From: Plumapathes pennacea
Lineage: Eukaryota; Cnidaria; Anthozoa; Antipatharia; Myriopathidae
NCBI GenBank assembly: GCA_964036295.1
Contig: OZ038464.1
Coordinates: 9,968,001 to 10,032,000 of the forward strand
DNA: 64,000 bases
Direction: 5' to 3'
Shown: positions 1 through 11,853 of the stretch, piece after piece
Layout: every line of letters starts with the position of its first letter
Numbering within the stretch: position 1 is the stretch's first letter
Notes under the pieces: generated by a model
The model's database searches: none
What the model saw: the letters and a program-made list of their open reading frames with translations, nothing else
What the model was told of the DNA's origin: nothing
Made by a program: the position numbers and the translations under genes

Positions 1-3000
1 TACATACAAAACAGAATGATGATAATAATAGTAAAGAGTACATTATTACTGGTCAACCTAGAAAATAAATAACTAAAAACATAATCTAGCTAGGTGACAC
101 ATATTAAGTTTAGAGTACAAAAGACAGCTAATTGATGTTCAAAAAAAAAACAGAAAAAACAACAACAACAACAACAGCAACAAAAGCAATAAGTAGTTAC
201 AATAAACACAATCAAAATTTATCAAGAAGTATCAAATATTTTATATGAGAAAAGCAAGTAGTTAGTAAATGTACGAGTGCTGTAATGAGAACTGTTGGTT
301 GGAATAGTTTCATCTCAGTAAGTCATACTGAGCAATATATCTCTGGTGAGACACTAAAGGAGAAATCTTTAGTTGATCACCCTCAACGAGTGAAGGGGTT
401 TGGCCTGTCTCTGTTTCAAGACTAATCTAACTAGCGCTTTCGTATGGAAATTGTTTAATTTGCACTAAAACGCAGCACATGCAAAGAAAAACATAGGTTT
501 TGAGACCGGTGGGCAGCATCCGCTGATTTAGATCCTGTGCGCAGGCGCCGGCTAATAGTGATGCATATGTTGGTAGTGTTTCGTGGCTGTGTACTTAGTA
601 ATGACATAAATGTAGCATATAGTTATGTTTGAATTTCATTCAAATCGTTTCAAGTTTACACTGAAGCCAATTGAGATCACTTGTTTGGCTCACAACTGGC
701 AAATTGGAACCTTTTAACGACAAGATGAAAGTTGATTCAAATATCAGTTCTTACTCGTCACTCATATCTTTTCTTCTTCAGTGGTCAGATACCAATTAAA
801 ACACTCGTAAACTACGTATAAGTTGTGTTGTGAGCAAAGCTGTTTTGCTTTTGTACTAAAGTAAAACGGTTTATTCACTTCAAAATAATTCAACACTCGT
901 TTGAACATTAAATGTTCTATTTTGTTGAGTGCTATTTGTACTTTTTGTAACATTTTCTAAACAAGGCTTCTTTGCTAGACAAGTAAACTAACAACATTTC
1001 TTGAAAATTTTTAGCACGCTAAGCAGCCTTTAGCTCGTCATATTCCATCACCTCTCTCGGGGAAAACTTGTTGACATTTCTTTGCTAGATAGAGAAGCTG
1101 ACAACATTTCTTGGAAATTTTTAGCACGCTAAGCCACCTTTGGCTCGTCATATCCCATTACCTCTCTCGGGGAAAAACTGGTCACATTTATTTGAAAGAT
1201 GAGGAAACTTTAACATGATTTCTTTGAAATATTGAACATGATAATTTTCATGAAATATCCCCTCTCAGTACGTCCCTTGTAACATTTCCCCGAAACAGGA
1301 CACCTGTGATAGATAAAGTAGCTTCATAACTTTTCTTCGAAATTGCAAGCTTTAACTTGTAATATTTCCCCGAAATATTACTCCACGAAAACTGGAAAGC
1401 TTCCATGGTTTGTACAATTGATCCAGAAGCTCAGGATAAGCATCTCCTTCGGCCATTTTCTTTAGAATTGCGTGAATTAGATAGTGAGATTTAGTAATTT
1501 TATCAGCTTCTTTGAGCAAGCTCAGAACAATATTCTCCTTTCGATGTTTCATACCTTTGAGTAGAAGTTGAAAGGAGAAACTACGCATTCATCAACTTGA
1601 ACTGCTACTAGACATCTTCAATGAATTGTTTTCGGATTCTGTATACGTTTCAGTCAGGTCCTTCATTACAAGTATAGTAAACAATACAGAAAAATATCCT
1701 CTACAGATGCAATATTTTTGTATTTTTCGTTGTCTATACATACTTCACATCTAACGATATAGGTCATATAATCATGACAACCACACAAAGTGTAAATAAA
1801 TATCGCCAATCAGATTGTGGTGAAGTCCTAATTAATTTATCCGGAACGGAGCAGAAAAACCCACTATTTCTCCCAAAGTCGGTCGCCCGGTGGTTTGAAT
1901 TTGAATTTAGTTTTTAGCAGTGATACAGAATTTTGAATGCGGCGTGTCTGTTGTAAAGCCAAAAGGTCCATTAACGATGTTTGGACTTTCCCGACCGATA
2001 ATTCTGAGCCTATAGCAGCGGCTAATGGTCGCTAAAACATAATGGAACATCGGAAGCCCTGAGGCTAGCAGACGGAATGGTTTCTCAAGTTCATCCACTA
2101 TCTTAAAAACGACCGTTTGATAAGAAACCTCTCGTGTTTTGTTATAACTTTTTGAGGGGACCGTTTTTCTGTAAGACGCGATGGGTTAGCCAGCTATTAC
2201 AGTGAAACAGTGCTAGTAGTCAAAGTATTTCTGTTCCTCCAAATTTGATTTTCGCAAACGGGTCAGTTCTATTGAATATGAACAACAATATTTCAAAGTC
2301 TGGCAAAGTCCGTCAGGGAACTAAATGCGACCTTCATGGAAAAGGCTCATAAGAAAATCGTCGATTTACGGTTGTATAAATGACTTTATCCTTTCGCTAT
2401 ATTCCTTATTTTTCTTGTCTCATTTCTGTAAAGGTTTTCCTAAATTTAATATTCAAGCAGTGTAGGGCTTCATTGTCTCGGCTGTCGTGCTTTTAATCAT
2501 CGCCGCTTTGCCAAGAATTGATGGCAATTCACGCCTGCTATGAACCTACGTTGTGTAATTCATAACTTCCAAAGGGTTTTAAAAGAACGCCCTTTGTTTA
2601 AAAGGTAGACAGTGTTTTCAACTGCTGGAGCCACCAAACGGCCGAATTCAAATTATAACGCACTGCTTCAAAAAGTTAAGTGTCTTTCAGCTTTCAAACA
2701 ATGTTTGCCACAACACGCGTTTTCTTCTTCTTTTTCTTCATCTTCCTTCTCTTCTAATGACAACAGAACTACTGAGAAGGTCTATGAAATATCCACTATA
2801 CTGGGGCGGTGGTAATTACTAATTCCTTTATAACTCATCCTTCGTTTCTTGACTACTCAAAGGTTCGCCTTAATTACTACAGGTTCGCGTTCAACGTGTT
2901 TTAATTTCTTAAAGCCACTTCAGTTTTTTTTCCAAAAGAGCTTTCGAGAAATCGTTTCAGTCGATCCGCCTATAGCTTTTTCATAGTTCCACTTGTTTGC

Positions 3001-4208
3001 TTAAAGCACGCGCGACTTGTCACATAAAACTACTATTTGTTTATTTGGTTATGCGATGCAATGGTTACGAGACCTCGCATGTAGTCGAACTACATGTACA
3101 AACGTTATCCGGGCAACACTGATGAATTCATCGCCTTAACCGCCGGCGTAGAAAATCGGAGTAAAAGAGAGCGCTTCATAATGCAAACACAGCAATTGTT
3201 TTATAAGTTTCAAGCATACAATGACAACATCATACGATAAACGGGCTTTGCTTCGGCACAGTGAGAGTCAATCAATGAGAGATAGAACTAAGTAATTTTT
3301 ACAATCGAAATATGTCAGTGCGTAAATAAATTGATCCTTACGCGGAATAACGGCTCTTACAAAGCCACATCACTCACAAACAGTGGTTTCGAAATTATCT
3401 GATACCGGAGTAAATATGCAAGGACGGCGAAAACCTGTCATGTTCGAATTATAGTACCAGTTGCTTTAAGTTGGCCGTGATGCAAATTCGCGTTTAAACT
3501 TCACGTTCAAGGCATAGCTTCACGTTCGATCTAAGCGGCTTAACAGCAAATCGTATTTTTTTCAGCAAACTAGCGTATTTTTAAAACTGACGCCTTCTAA
3601 ATGCTTCGTTGTAAACGGTGTTTTAGCAACTCCAAACAGTGAGAAGCTCGCGCATAAACATAGCACACCCCCGAATACACCACCTTAGTCACTTTTGATT
3701 TTCTTCTTCCCGAAATAAGCAGCCTGTGTCGTTTCATTCAACGCTGAAGCCCTAAAAATGGCTTCGCGAGCGAGGTTAGAAGTCAAGCACGCAGCAATCT
3801 GAACACAGGAGATTTATATCGCTAAAATACATGTTCCTCGCTTGGAAAAAGTCTGCCAACTATTCAACCGACACTTGGGTTTCTAGAGAGGTGCACGTTC
3901 TGCGCTATGCCTTTAAACAACTTCAGTTCGCATGCAGCTGCCGCTTTCGCTTACAAGATGAACGGTCTTCCGTTTGTGGTATACACCGCTTGTTAACACT
4001 GTAACTCTCTACCACAACCCGATCAGAACCCGCTCCCTTATAATCGTCACCGATATCATCTACAAAACTTACTTCATCAGGTTAGAGTTGCGCGCCCGCT
4101 AAAAGAACACTGCCCGTGGTCTCATTTAGCCTGTTGCTAAGGCGCTTATATGATGGAGTGATACGCACTCATGCCAGGTTTTTAAGTCTGGTCTTCTGTT
4201 GTACTCAC
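1..4208 (-). other. Intron 1 of the K2P gene (partial), non-coding
   Basis: No K2P continuation (TYG filter end, TM2) was found on the minus strand here, so intron 1 is at least 4.2 kb. The stretch is AT-rich. It holds a copy of the dispersed repeat with the core ATACTG...ATATCTCTGGTGAGA near 283-400 and a two-copy tandem duplication at about 965-1190. A minus ORF of 78 codons at 1352-1588 starts with ATG but has no recognisable domain and is not called. Confidence 0.6.
965..1190. repeat. Two-copy tandem repeat, about 112-bp unit
   Basis: Both copies carry CTTTGCTAGA, then ACAACATTTCTTG, then TTTTTAGCACGCTAAG, a CTCGTCATAT block and CCTCTCTCGGGGAAAA. They differ at scattered bases, so this is an old local duplication in the intron. 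Confidence 0.75.
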
Positions 4209-4524
4209 CGATGGTCGTAACCACATTCCCAGCAAAGAAAAACGCGTTCATGAAGTCCCAGTCAATGATGAAATCTTGCTTCTTAATGTCGTATCCGAGA
4301 TCAACGGCTTCTTGTAGCTTCTCTAGAAACTTTTTCATGTCCGGCTTGCTTATGTTGTGTGTGGTCGTGAAATTCGCGATGACGGCCGAAAAATTCAACT
4401 TCTCTCGCTCGTGCGTTTCGTGAGGCTTTTCGACGCCCAGAAATAAACCGGCGCCCAGGAGAAGCCACACCAGAAATAGTAAGATTCGTATAATCAGCTT
4501 CGTAGCCTTGGATTCTGTCGCCAT
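4209..4524 (-). CDS. Two-pore-domain potassium channel (K2P/KCNK-like), first coding exon only
   Basis: This exon encodes 105 complete residues of a K2P potassium leak channel, a plasma-membrane protein whose two pore loops per subunit form the K+ filter as a dimer. A hydrophobic TM1 lies at residues 9-31. It is followed by an extracellular cap segment with three N-glycosylation sequons (N44, N51, N57). The first pore loop follows, ending WDFMNAFFFAGNVVTTI. The exon stops at a G|GTGAGT donor that splits the first glycine codon of the selectivity filter, a splice position I recall as typical of KCNK genes. ATG at 4524 is chosen because the frame has only a GTG further upstream. The exons with the rest of the filter, TM2-TM4 and pore loop 2 are not seen and must lie beyond the left edge. 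The pore sequence resembles the TREK/TALK branches, but the subfamily is not settled. Confidence 0.85.
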
Positions 4525-7411
4525 CACTTAGCCACTAGCCGACGCTAGCAACCCGATTTAAATTGCATAGTTCGGTCGCTCGATGCGAAAGGTGAAGATA
4601 TCATCTTGCAACCAGGCGCCTTGACTTAGCGATCTTGTGTGAATTCTGTTGGAGGAGAGCAGCGCGCGACGAACGAGTTAGGATTCTTTTGACAATACGG
4701 TAAAAATTCTGGCTTCGGCCTGTATGACCAAACACACCGCAACACCTGTTCTTCGGGGCATGCGCGCTTCGCCCCACCTTCGACCATGGTGCTCGCCTTC
4801 ATTAAAAGCAGCACATTCGCTAATTGCGATGAATGCCAAAAAAAAAAACTTCTCTGTCTCTCGCTTAAATTATTTTTATCTGACTCCCGGCCGTGCCTTG
4901 TGTTATTAACCACCGCAGGCAACTTTTCCCCGGTTGGTGTATTATTGGTGGCCCCGTGTTGCCGTGTGAGTGTTGTTTACACAAGCATGTGTGACGTCAC
5001 AGGTTATTCAGGCAAGAGCTTTTGTCAGCTGTCGTTAACATGAACTTATTTGAGTTCGGTTTGCGTTCCCTTCTCCAGACGCGATGAACAATCGATTCCA
5101 GCGAGTGATATCTTCACTTTTTTTGCTTTCAAAACGACCTTGTTGACTTTCGATTTTTTATTCCGCGCCAATCTAGCACCTTTAACATTATTTACTCGTT
5201 TGTAAAGCTCTCCCATGCATAGGCTTAAATGAAAACAGCAATGGCTGAATTATATTTAAGAGCGTCGTATTCTTATTAATTCGTCGTTTTTCTTGCTGTT
5301 TTAGCGATGGCTGCACATGTGTGTGGGGAAAATCTAAGTAACAATTAAGCACACGCGCACACTAGTTTTGAAGTTGTATTGCCAATTCTAGCGGACGCAG
5401 TTGCGGTTTTGTTGAATAAACATAAAATTTCGCTCTAACCTGGAACCAATTACCGTTTCTGACAAATTGGAGCACTTTCGCTAAAAAAATTGGCCCCGCG
5501 AATTACCTTAGTGAGTTTCGCGCGGCTGAACGCGAGCGGGAAAAAAAAATCCCCAATCAGACATCAATTATGGGGGACTTTTTTTCGGAAGAAGCTGTAG
5601 TATTTCGTAAGGTCTAGGGTGCATGCAGATCTGCGCACATGCATGCATGCATTATTAAGCTTGTTTTTCTACCTGTGTAGCTTTGTGTGACTACTTTATC
5701 ACAAAGATGTTTACATGGGTTCAGAGTTGATCAAATGCGCCTCAGCTCAACAGTCGCTTCCGTCGGCGCCAAAATTTCGACAGCGTAAAAAGCATCATTT
5801 ATTTCTCGACTCCAGTCGTAAGAGGACGGCAACAATGAAAGAATTATTCCCAAAATATCTTACTATTGAACTGCTTACTAGGTCTGGTTGCTATAGTGAC
5901 AGAGGCAAGCCAATACAATTTTGTTGCAGACACAAATGAGGCCTAATTTTTATGATGCGGTTGGTAAATGGTATTTTAATATCACAAAGGTGAAAAATAA
6001 AATTGGAAAGGTGGTTTTTCTTTTATATTCTTTTATTTTTGAAAGGCTGTAATTTTTCTCGTTTTCTTTGTTGACTTAAGGTCGGTTTTCACAAGAGAGT
6101 CGAGCACAAGGAGAACTGGAAAACTTTTCATCCTGGTGTTTGCGTCGAGCTAGTTTTTACAAGCGACTCCTTAATTCACGGCGACCACAAGCCGTTTTCC
6201 TTTCCTTAGTGTGCTTGTCCTTCTGTTGCGTCGGTTGTTTTTACATGAAGCATAAATCTTTTACCTGGCGCATATTCTGGCGTCGCTTGTGAAATCTGGG
6301 CTTTTCGTCAGTAGCAAGTATAAATTGAATAGTGCAGTTTATCATATTCAGCTTTGCACTAAAAATTGCAAAAAATGGATTGTTCCCAGTTTATGACCCT
6401 GTTCGGTCTAAAATATCCATTCTCAACTTCTACGATAACGACCAACATTCTCTTCAAACATGATATTCTGCATAGATTATGTACCTATTTTCAATAATGA
6501 TTTTAAATAACTATTGTATTTTTTTTCTACTTTGATGGTAATTTTAAGATTTTGTCAAAATAGACCTCTAGCAAAGTGCTAACTTTTTTAAGGCGTTACC
6601 ATAGGGAAATAAACCTTATCTGAATAACAAAACAAAAACGTATTTTGCCATTGATACGCGGAAAGTCCAATCAAGAAAACGAATTTAAAAGCCGCAGACA
6701 ATTGATGGGTTGTCAATATGAGGTTTTAGCTCAATTAGTAAAACCGATCTCGTGCAGTTTTCTTGTGAGACGCTTTCGACACGTTTAGGCTCCCAAGATT
6801 GTCTTGAGTATCATCTCTAAACAGCCGGATTTTCGTGGGCGAAAGCCGAACGGTCTCGGAAGCCAGGCCGCATATGACAGGCTAAAAAATCGCACCACTT
6901 AAATCGACCCTGGGTTTATTTGTCCGTGTTGTTGATTTGTTCGGTATAGTGTTAATCGACTATCAAATCTACAGACGCGATGCCAGGTCTTCTAGAGAGT
7001 TAATCGGATGCAAAAAAGACAAAGAAAAGCAAACACTTCCGCAGACTTTCCTCAGAGTTTCAGTCGGACAGTGGAAATGCTATAAAATGTGTATCTTAGA
7101 ACTTGTGGGTTTTGGTTTGTGGTTTTTAAGTGGGGGAGGGGAAGGCTGGTTCCTCAGTGTAAGGTTTGGCTGGGGCTTCACGGCTGAGCCACCGATATCA
7201 GTACAGTCATCACCGGCGTCTACGTATATGCCGGGTCATAGCTATGTCCAGTCTACAGTGATAACTTACTGCGAATTTTGAGACTGGAGGCCTGGGTTCA
7301 AAAAGCGATTATTCGCGCGCGCATAAATTGCACTCGGCTGTTTTTCCCGCGTCCTATTTCGAACGAGTGAAAATCCTGGCCAGTCCACATACCACTCTAT
7401 TTCGACAATTT
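4525..7411. other. Upstream of the K2P exon; no gene recognised
   Basis: The 5' leader and promoter of the K2P gene should lie just above 4524, but no TATA box or initiator can be defended. Short ORFs at 4626-4922, 5715-5939 and 6937-7281 have no recognisable domain and no splice-supported extension. A self-complementary GCATGCATGCATGCA run lies near 5639. Confidence 0.5.
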
Positions 7412-7565
7412 TGTGGCTTGGCATTTGCCAGTTCATTCAGGGAACTTTTGGCTTGGCATTTGCTTGTCCATTCAGGGAACTTTTGGCTTGGCATATGCAA
7501 GTTCATTTTGACAACCTGGCTTGGCATTCGCCAATCCATTTAAGGAACTAGCTTAATTGGCATGG
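7412..7565. repeat. Minisatellite, roughly 42-bp unit, about 3-4 copies
   Basis: The unit begins with GGCTTGGCATTTGC, continues with a TCCATTCAGGGAAC-like part, and recurs with drift at about 7419, 7450, 7487 and 7520. The ORFs reported on both strands here follow from the repeat. Confidence 0.75.
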
Positions 7566-7856
7566 GGGCCAGTCCGTGATACATCTATGGCAAAGAATCG
7601 TTATACCAGGAAAGAATTGAGCCAACTTTTAGAAAGAACATACAGAGCAAACTGTTGTGTTACATACTGTGAACATACATTTGCATAACATGTACTGTTG
7701 TGTTACAAGTTCTTTGCCAACATTTTTCATTTTAGAATATTGAAAGCTACTCTGGAACGTGTTTTCTTAACCTTCTTGTACAAACTATATCAGCTTAAAA
7801 GTAAAAAACATCTGAAGAAAACTCGAAAACTGCAAGCTATCAGAATGTACTCGCTG

Positions 7857-8110
7857 AAACGTTTCGTTTGAGTGGTCACACCTTTAGGTTTTATTTGACT
7901 GTTCAGGGGTTCGAAGTGAACATTGCTGTCAAAATGTACTTATTGAGAACTTTCATTCGAGTAGTCACACCTTTAGGGATGTAGTTATTGAGAGCTTTTT
8001 TTGTGGTCACACCTTTAGTTTCATTTCACAGTTTAGGATTTGGACGCATTGAGGAGAGCTCTCATTTGAGTGGCCACACCTTTAAGTTTTATTTAACAGT
8101 TCAGAAGTCG
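7857..8110 (-). repeat. Array of a short repeat with the core GGTCACACCTTTAG (four units)
   Basis: Four degenerate units contain (A/T)GTGG(T/C)CACACCTTTA(G/A)G followed by TTTCATTTGACAGTTCAGG-like sequence. The same repeat lies in opposite orientation at 9338-9610, with single copies at 10297-10375 and 20443-20525. Confidence 0.8.
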
Positions 8111-8377
8111 GAAATTTCCTGGTTTGTTACATTCACATTCGGCATTGAAAAATTTAAAACAACAATCTGCCCTCATCTCTAAGTTACCTAACAACCGATT
8201 GTTATTTGGACACATTTTGAGCAGCATCCTTTTAAGTTGTACACTTGCACCTCTGGCAAGCGAATGTTAATTTTGTCGCTAGGAGTGGTGGTCACACAAC
8301 TGCTGAGTCTCGAAGAATTATGGCTGTTTGTAGCCCTGGGTGGTCATTCGAGGAGTTTTGATGTGATTAGTAGCATA

Positions 8378-8787
8378 CCGTGTGGCATGAAATTTTCGCG
8401 GGAGTTTATTTTGGCAAATTTCACGGATTTTCCGACGATTCGCGAAAATTAAATCCCGCGAAAATAAACTCCCGCGAAAAAATCCGCAAAAATTTACTTT
8501 TCCAACACTAATGAACACTGTACCTTTGAGTTGTAATGGACGACTTGTGACATTTTGTAAATTAGACATTAATATACAAGATGTTAAGAAAAAGTGAAAT
8601 CCCTTGTTGCTATGTACCAGTGCCGAACGTGAAATACCGAACAGAAACTTGCCTGAGATCGGCGAAAATTTGTTCCCAACAGTAAAGTCTGAAATCCGCC
8701 AAATTCGCGAAAATTTCTTCCCGCGCGAAACGCAAAAAATCAGCAATCCGCGAAATTAAACTCCCACGAAAATTTCATGTCACACGG
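8378..8787. mobile_element. MITE with CCGTGTG(A/G)CATGAAATTTTCG inverted ends, TA-flanked
   Basis: The left end CCGTGTGGCATGAAATTTTC is mirrored at the right end as GAAAATTTCATGTCACACGG. Both ends abut TA (8376-8377 and 8788-8789), which fits a TA target duplication of Tc1/mariner type. The interior is rich in CGCGAAAAT motifs in both orientations. It encodes no transposase, so it is non-autonomous. Confidence 0.85.
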
Positions 8788-10477
8788 TATTCTCAATTCG
8801 TGTTTATTATTGCTAACTGACGTCACCCAACTGCCTCGTGAACAGCTGCAAAACCGCGTAAAACTGAACCGCCGAGAAAACCGAACCCCTATAATTGGGG
8901 TTAGGGCTTAAACTTTTTTGTCATTTTTTGTCCTCAAAAGTGAGAAAGTTTCGCTTACAACACGGCTTATATTTGATACATTTTTCTAGAGCAAGAGCAA
9001 GGTTTTTAGTTAGTCTTTGAGCAAGAGGTTGAGAGAAAGAACTCAGTGGTTAATTCTGAGTTATCAACATTAAATAACCGGCCAATTTAGAGCCGGGCTC
9101 AGCTAAATTAAAACCGAATATACTTTGTAACGCAGTAAATTTTTGTTAGCTCCGATCTAGAATCAGGAACGTATCAGTAACAAAACCAATGCTCGGATAT
9201 TATACGTGACAGGTTTGCTTATTACATGTAAGAACACTGAGTCATCGACAAACGCGGATCCTGTAAACGTGATCACATTTAACACTTTAACCGTCAAGGC
9301 AAATTTGAGTCAAGTTTAGGGCACTTTACGGCTGTCTGAACTGTCAAACGAAACCTGAAGGTGTACCGTTCAAATGAAAGCTGTCATCGAGTAAATTCTA
9401 GTGTTCACGTCCAACTCCTGAACTGTCAAATGAAACCTAAAGGTGTGATCATATTCTATTAGCAGTGTTTACGTCCAACTCCTGAACTGTCAAATGAAAC
9501 CTAAAGGTGTGATCATATTCTATTAGCAGTGTTTACGTCCAACTTCTGAACAGTCAAATGAAACCTAAAGGTGTGACCACTCACATGAAAGCTCGTGATG
9601 AGTGCATTCAAATAACGGTGTTCACCTTTGCTGTTGAGTGGAGTTCATGTTTTACCAAGTTTAATCTGGATAGCGAGATATGGGAATGAGAGGATTAAAA
9701 TACAAGTGCCAGTTCAGGGAAGTAATTTGAACGTGCACGTCCTGTTTCCTGCTTCTCAGCTTTGGCTGTACGTTCTGACAGTCACACGGGCTTAAGGCTT
9801 CGCAAACGTCAGCATGTAATCGGGGAACCCCTTGCTTTATTACACGTGGGAAAACATCCTCGGTCAACTCCGGAACTCCAGCCGCCCACACACGTTATAC
9901 ACCGAATGTTGCAGTTTCGTTTGACTTGAGCAACCTGACACCTGTAATGAATTCTGATTAGGGGAAAATCCCTTATTACGAAAAGTGACGATGATGGTTG
10001 CTCGTGTTTAATGTGTTTCGGCAGGTGTTGTTAGAAATAATCATGATGCAGGCTGAGCAGCAGTTGGCTATTAGTTGTGATGACGTTGGTGATGACGATA
10101 ATAATATTATAGTGGCGATGACAGCAAGGGCATAAAAGCGGTCATGATTATAAAGAATATGGAAAACTCATTCAATAAGTATGCATTCTAGGTAATGGAA
10201 GATTATATTTATGCTGTTGCAGTTAGTTCGTTCATTTTTTTTTATCCTTGTGTGTTTTGCCCTTCCAGTGCCAAAGAAATTGGACAAATTTCATCTCCTC
10301 AAATGAAACCTAAAGGTGTGACCATTCAAATGAAACTTCTAATTGAGCCAGTCAATTCTGATAGAGTGTTCACACTAATTTTGAACCAGTCAATGTTTTT
10401 TCATTTTTTGAAAAATAATTTGGCAGTTTTTCTCAAAAATGTTCGCAATTGAAATTGGGTAATTCTTTGTCTGCATT
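8788..10477. other. Gene-free stretch
   Basis: Apart from the short-repeat array at 9338-9610 and one further unit at 10297-10375, I see no exon with convincing splice sites or a recognisable domain here. A minus ORF of 76 codons at 9661-9891 is not recognised. Confidence 0.5.
9338..9610 (+). repeat. Array of a 64-82-bp repeat with the core AAACCTAAAGGTGTGA
   Basis: Units start at GAACTGTCAAA near 9338, 9420 and 9484, with a fourth at 9548. The last three are spaced exactly 64 bp. This is the inverted counterpart of the array at 7857-8110. Confidence 0.85.
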
Positions 10478-10705
10478 TTGCTTACGACTGTCGCATGCTA
10501 TTATCGCATCATGTAAATCAACCCTACGACTCGGTTACGAGTGTCGTTAAAAATCGTAGGATTTTAAAACATGTTTTAAACCTTACGGCAATCGCACACC
10601 GCCTTTATCGTGTCGTATGCGAAAGACGTAACCAAATCGTGGAGCCGGATTTACATTATAGATTTGTGTCGTAAGAAGATCGCATGCGATAGTCGTAAGC
10701 AAAAA
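10478..10705. mobile_element. MITE with TTTGCTTACGAC...GTCGTAAGCAAA ends
   Basis: Left end TTTGCTTACGACTGTCGCAT and right end ATGCGATAGTCGTAAGCAAA are inverted copies with one mismatch. The interior carries further TCGTA/TACGA motifs in both orientations. No ORF is present. The target duplication is unclear, so no superfamily is assigned. Confidence 0.75.
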
Positions 10706-10774
10706 TTGCTAAAATGTTGATGTATAAGATTATGACGTTAGAGATGATCACCATGATTATAATAATATGATAAC

Positions 10775-10875
10775 CAAATGTGATAATGATGATGATGATG
10801 ATAAAGGTGGTGATGATGGTGATGACGAACATGATGATGGTGATGGTGATGGTGATGATGATGATGATGATAATA
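10775..10875. repeat. Interrupted (GAT)n/(GGT)n microsatellite
   Basis: Degenerate ATG/GTG trinucleotides give spurious poly-Met and poly-His frames. The tract shares its composition with the much longer one at 11326-11790. Confidence 0.85.
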
Positions 10876-11325
10876 GCGGTAGTGGTTAGTGGAGGACCAC
10901 ACTGTGATATTGTTGGCGATAATCGTGGTCATGATCACGTAACTGTGATGATTGACGAATACGTTTAAATGTGATGGCGACGATGATAATAACGGTCATA
11001 GGATGATAATGATAGAGCGGTTTTCGGATGACTGTCGAAAACCCAAACCAAAGGAATTACAGGACCAATCTCGAAGGCTGTGAGAAAACACTTCCTCGAC
11101 CAACCAGGAACTTGGTTTACGTTGCCAAGAGATCAGTGAAACGGTGCGAGGAAACTGCATTGCCACTTTCTTGCTTGTGTGAGCAAATCGCAATCGGGAT
11201 GCTGCCAACTTCTTTGAACCAGTCAAAAAGCGCAGCAAACGCAAAGCCGAAGCAATCACGACATTCTTCCGAAAACTTTTCGAAGATGATAACAATGATG
11301 GTTCATCCGATGATGGCAAAAATGG

Positions 11326-11792
<467 letters not shown>

Positions 11793-11853
11793 AACTTTGG
11801 TAATGATGAGGACTAGGAGGAGGACGATGATGGTGATGATAATGAAGAATCAA

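Noticed and set aside
8378-8787. Bacterial-type terminator or attenuator hairpins from CGCGAAAAT repeats
   Set aside because: The palindromic motifs belong to a TA-flanked MITE.
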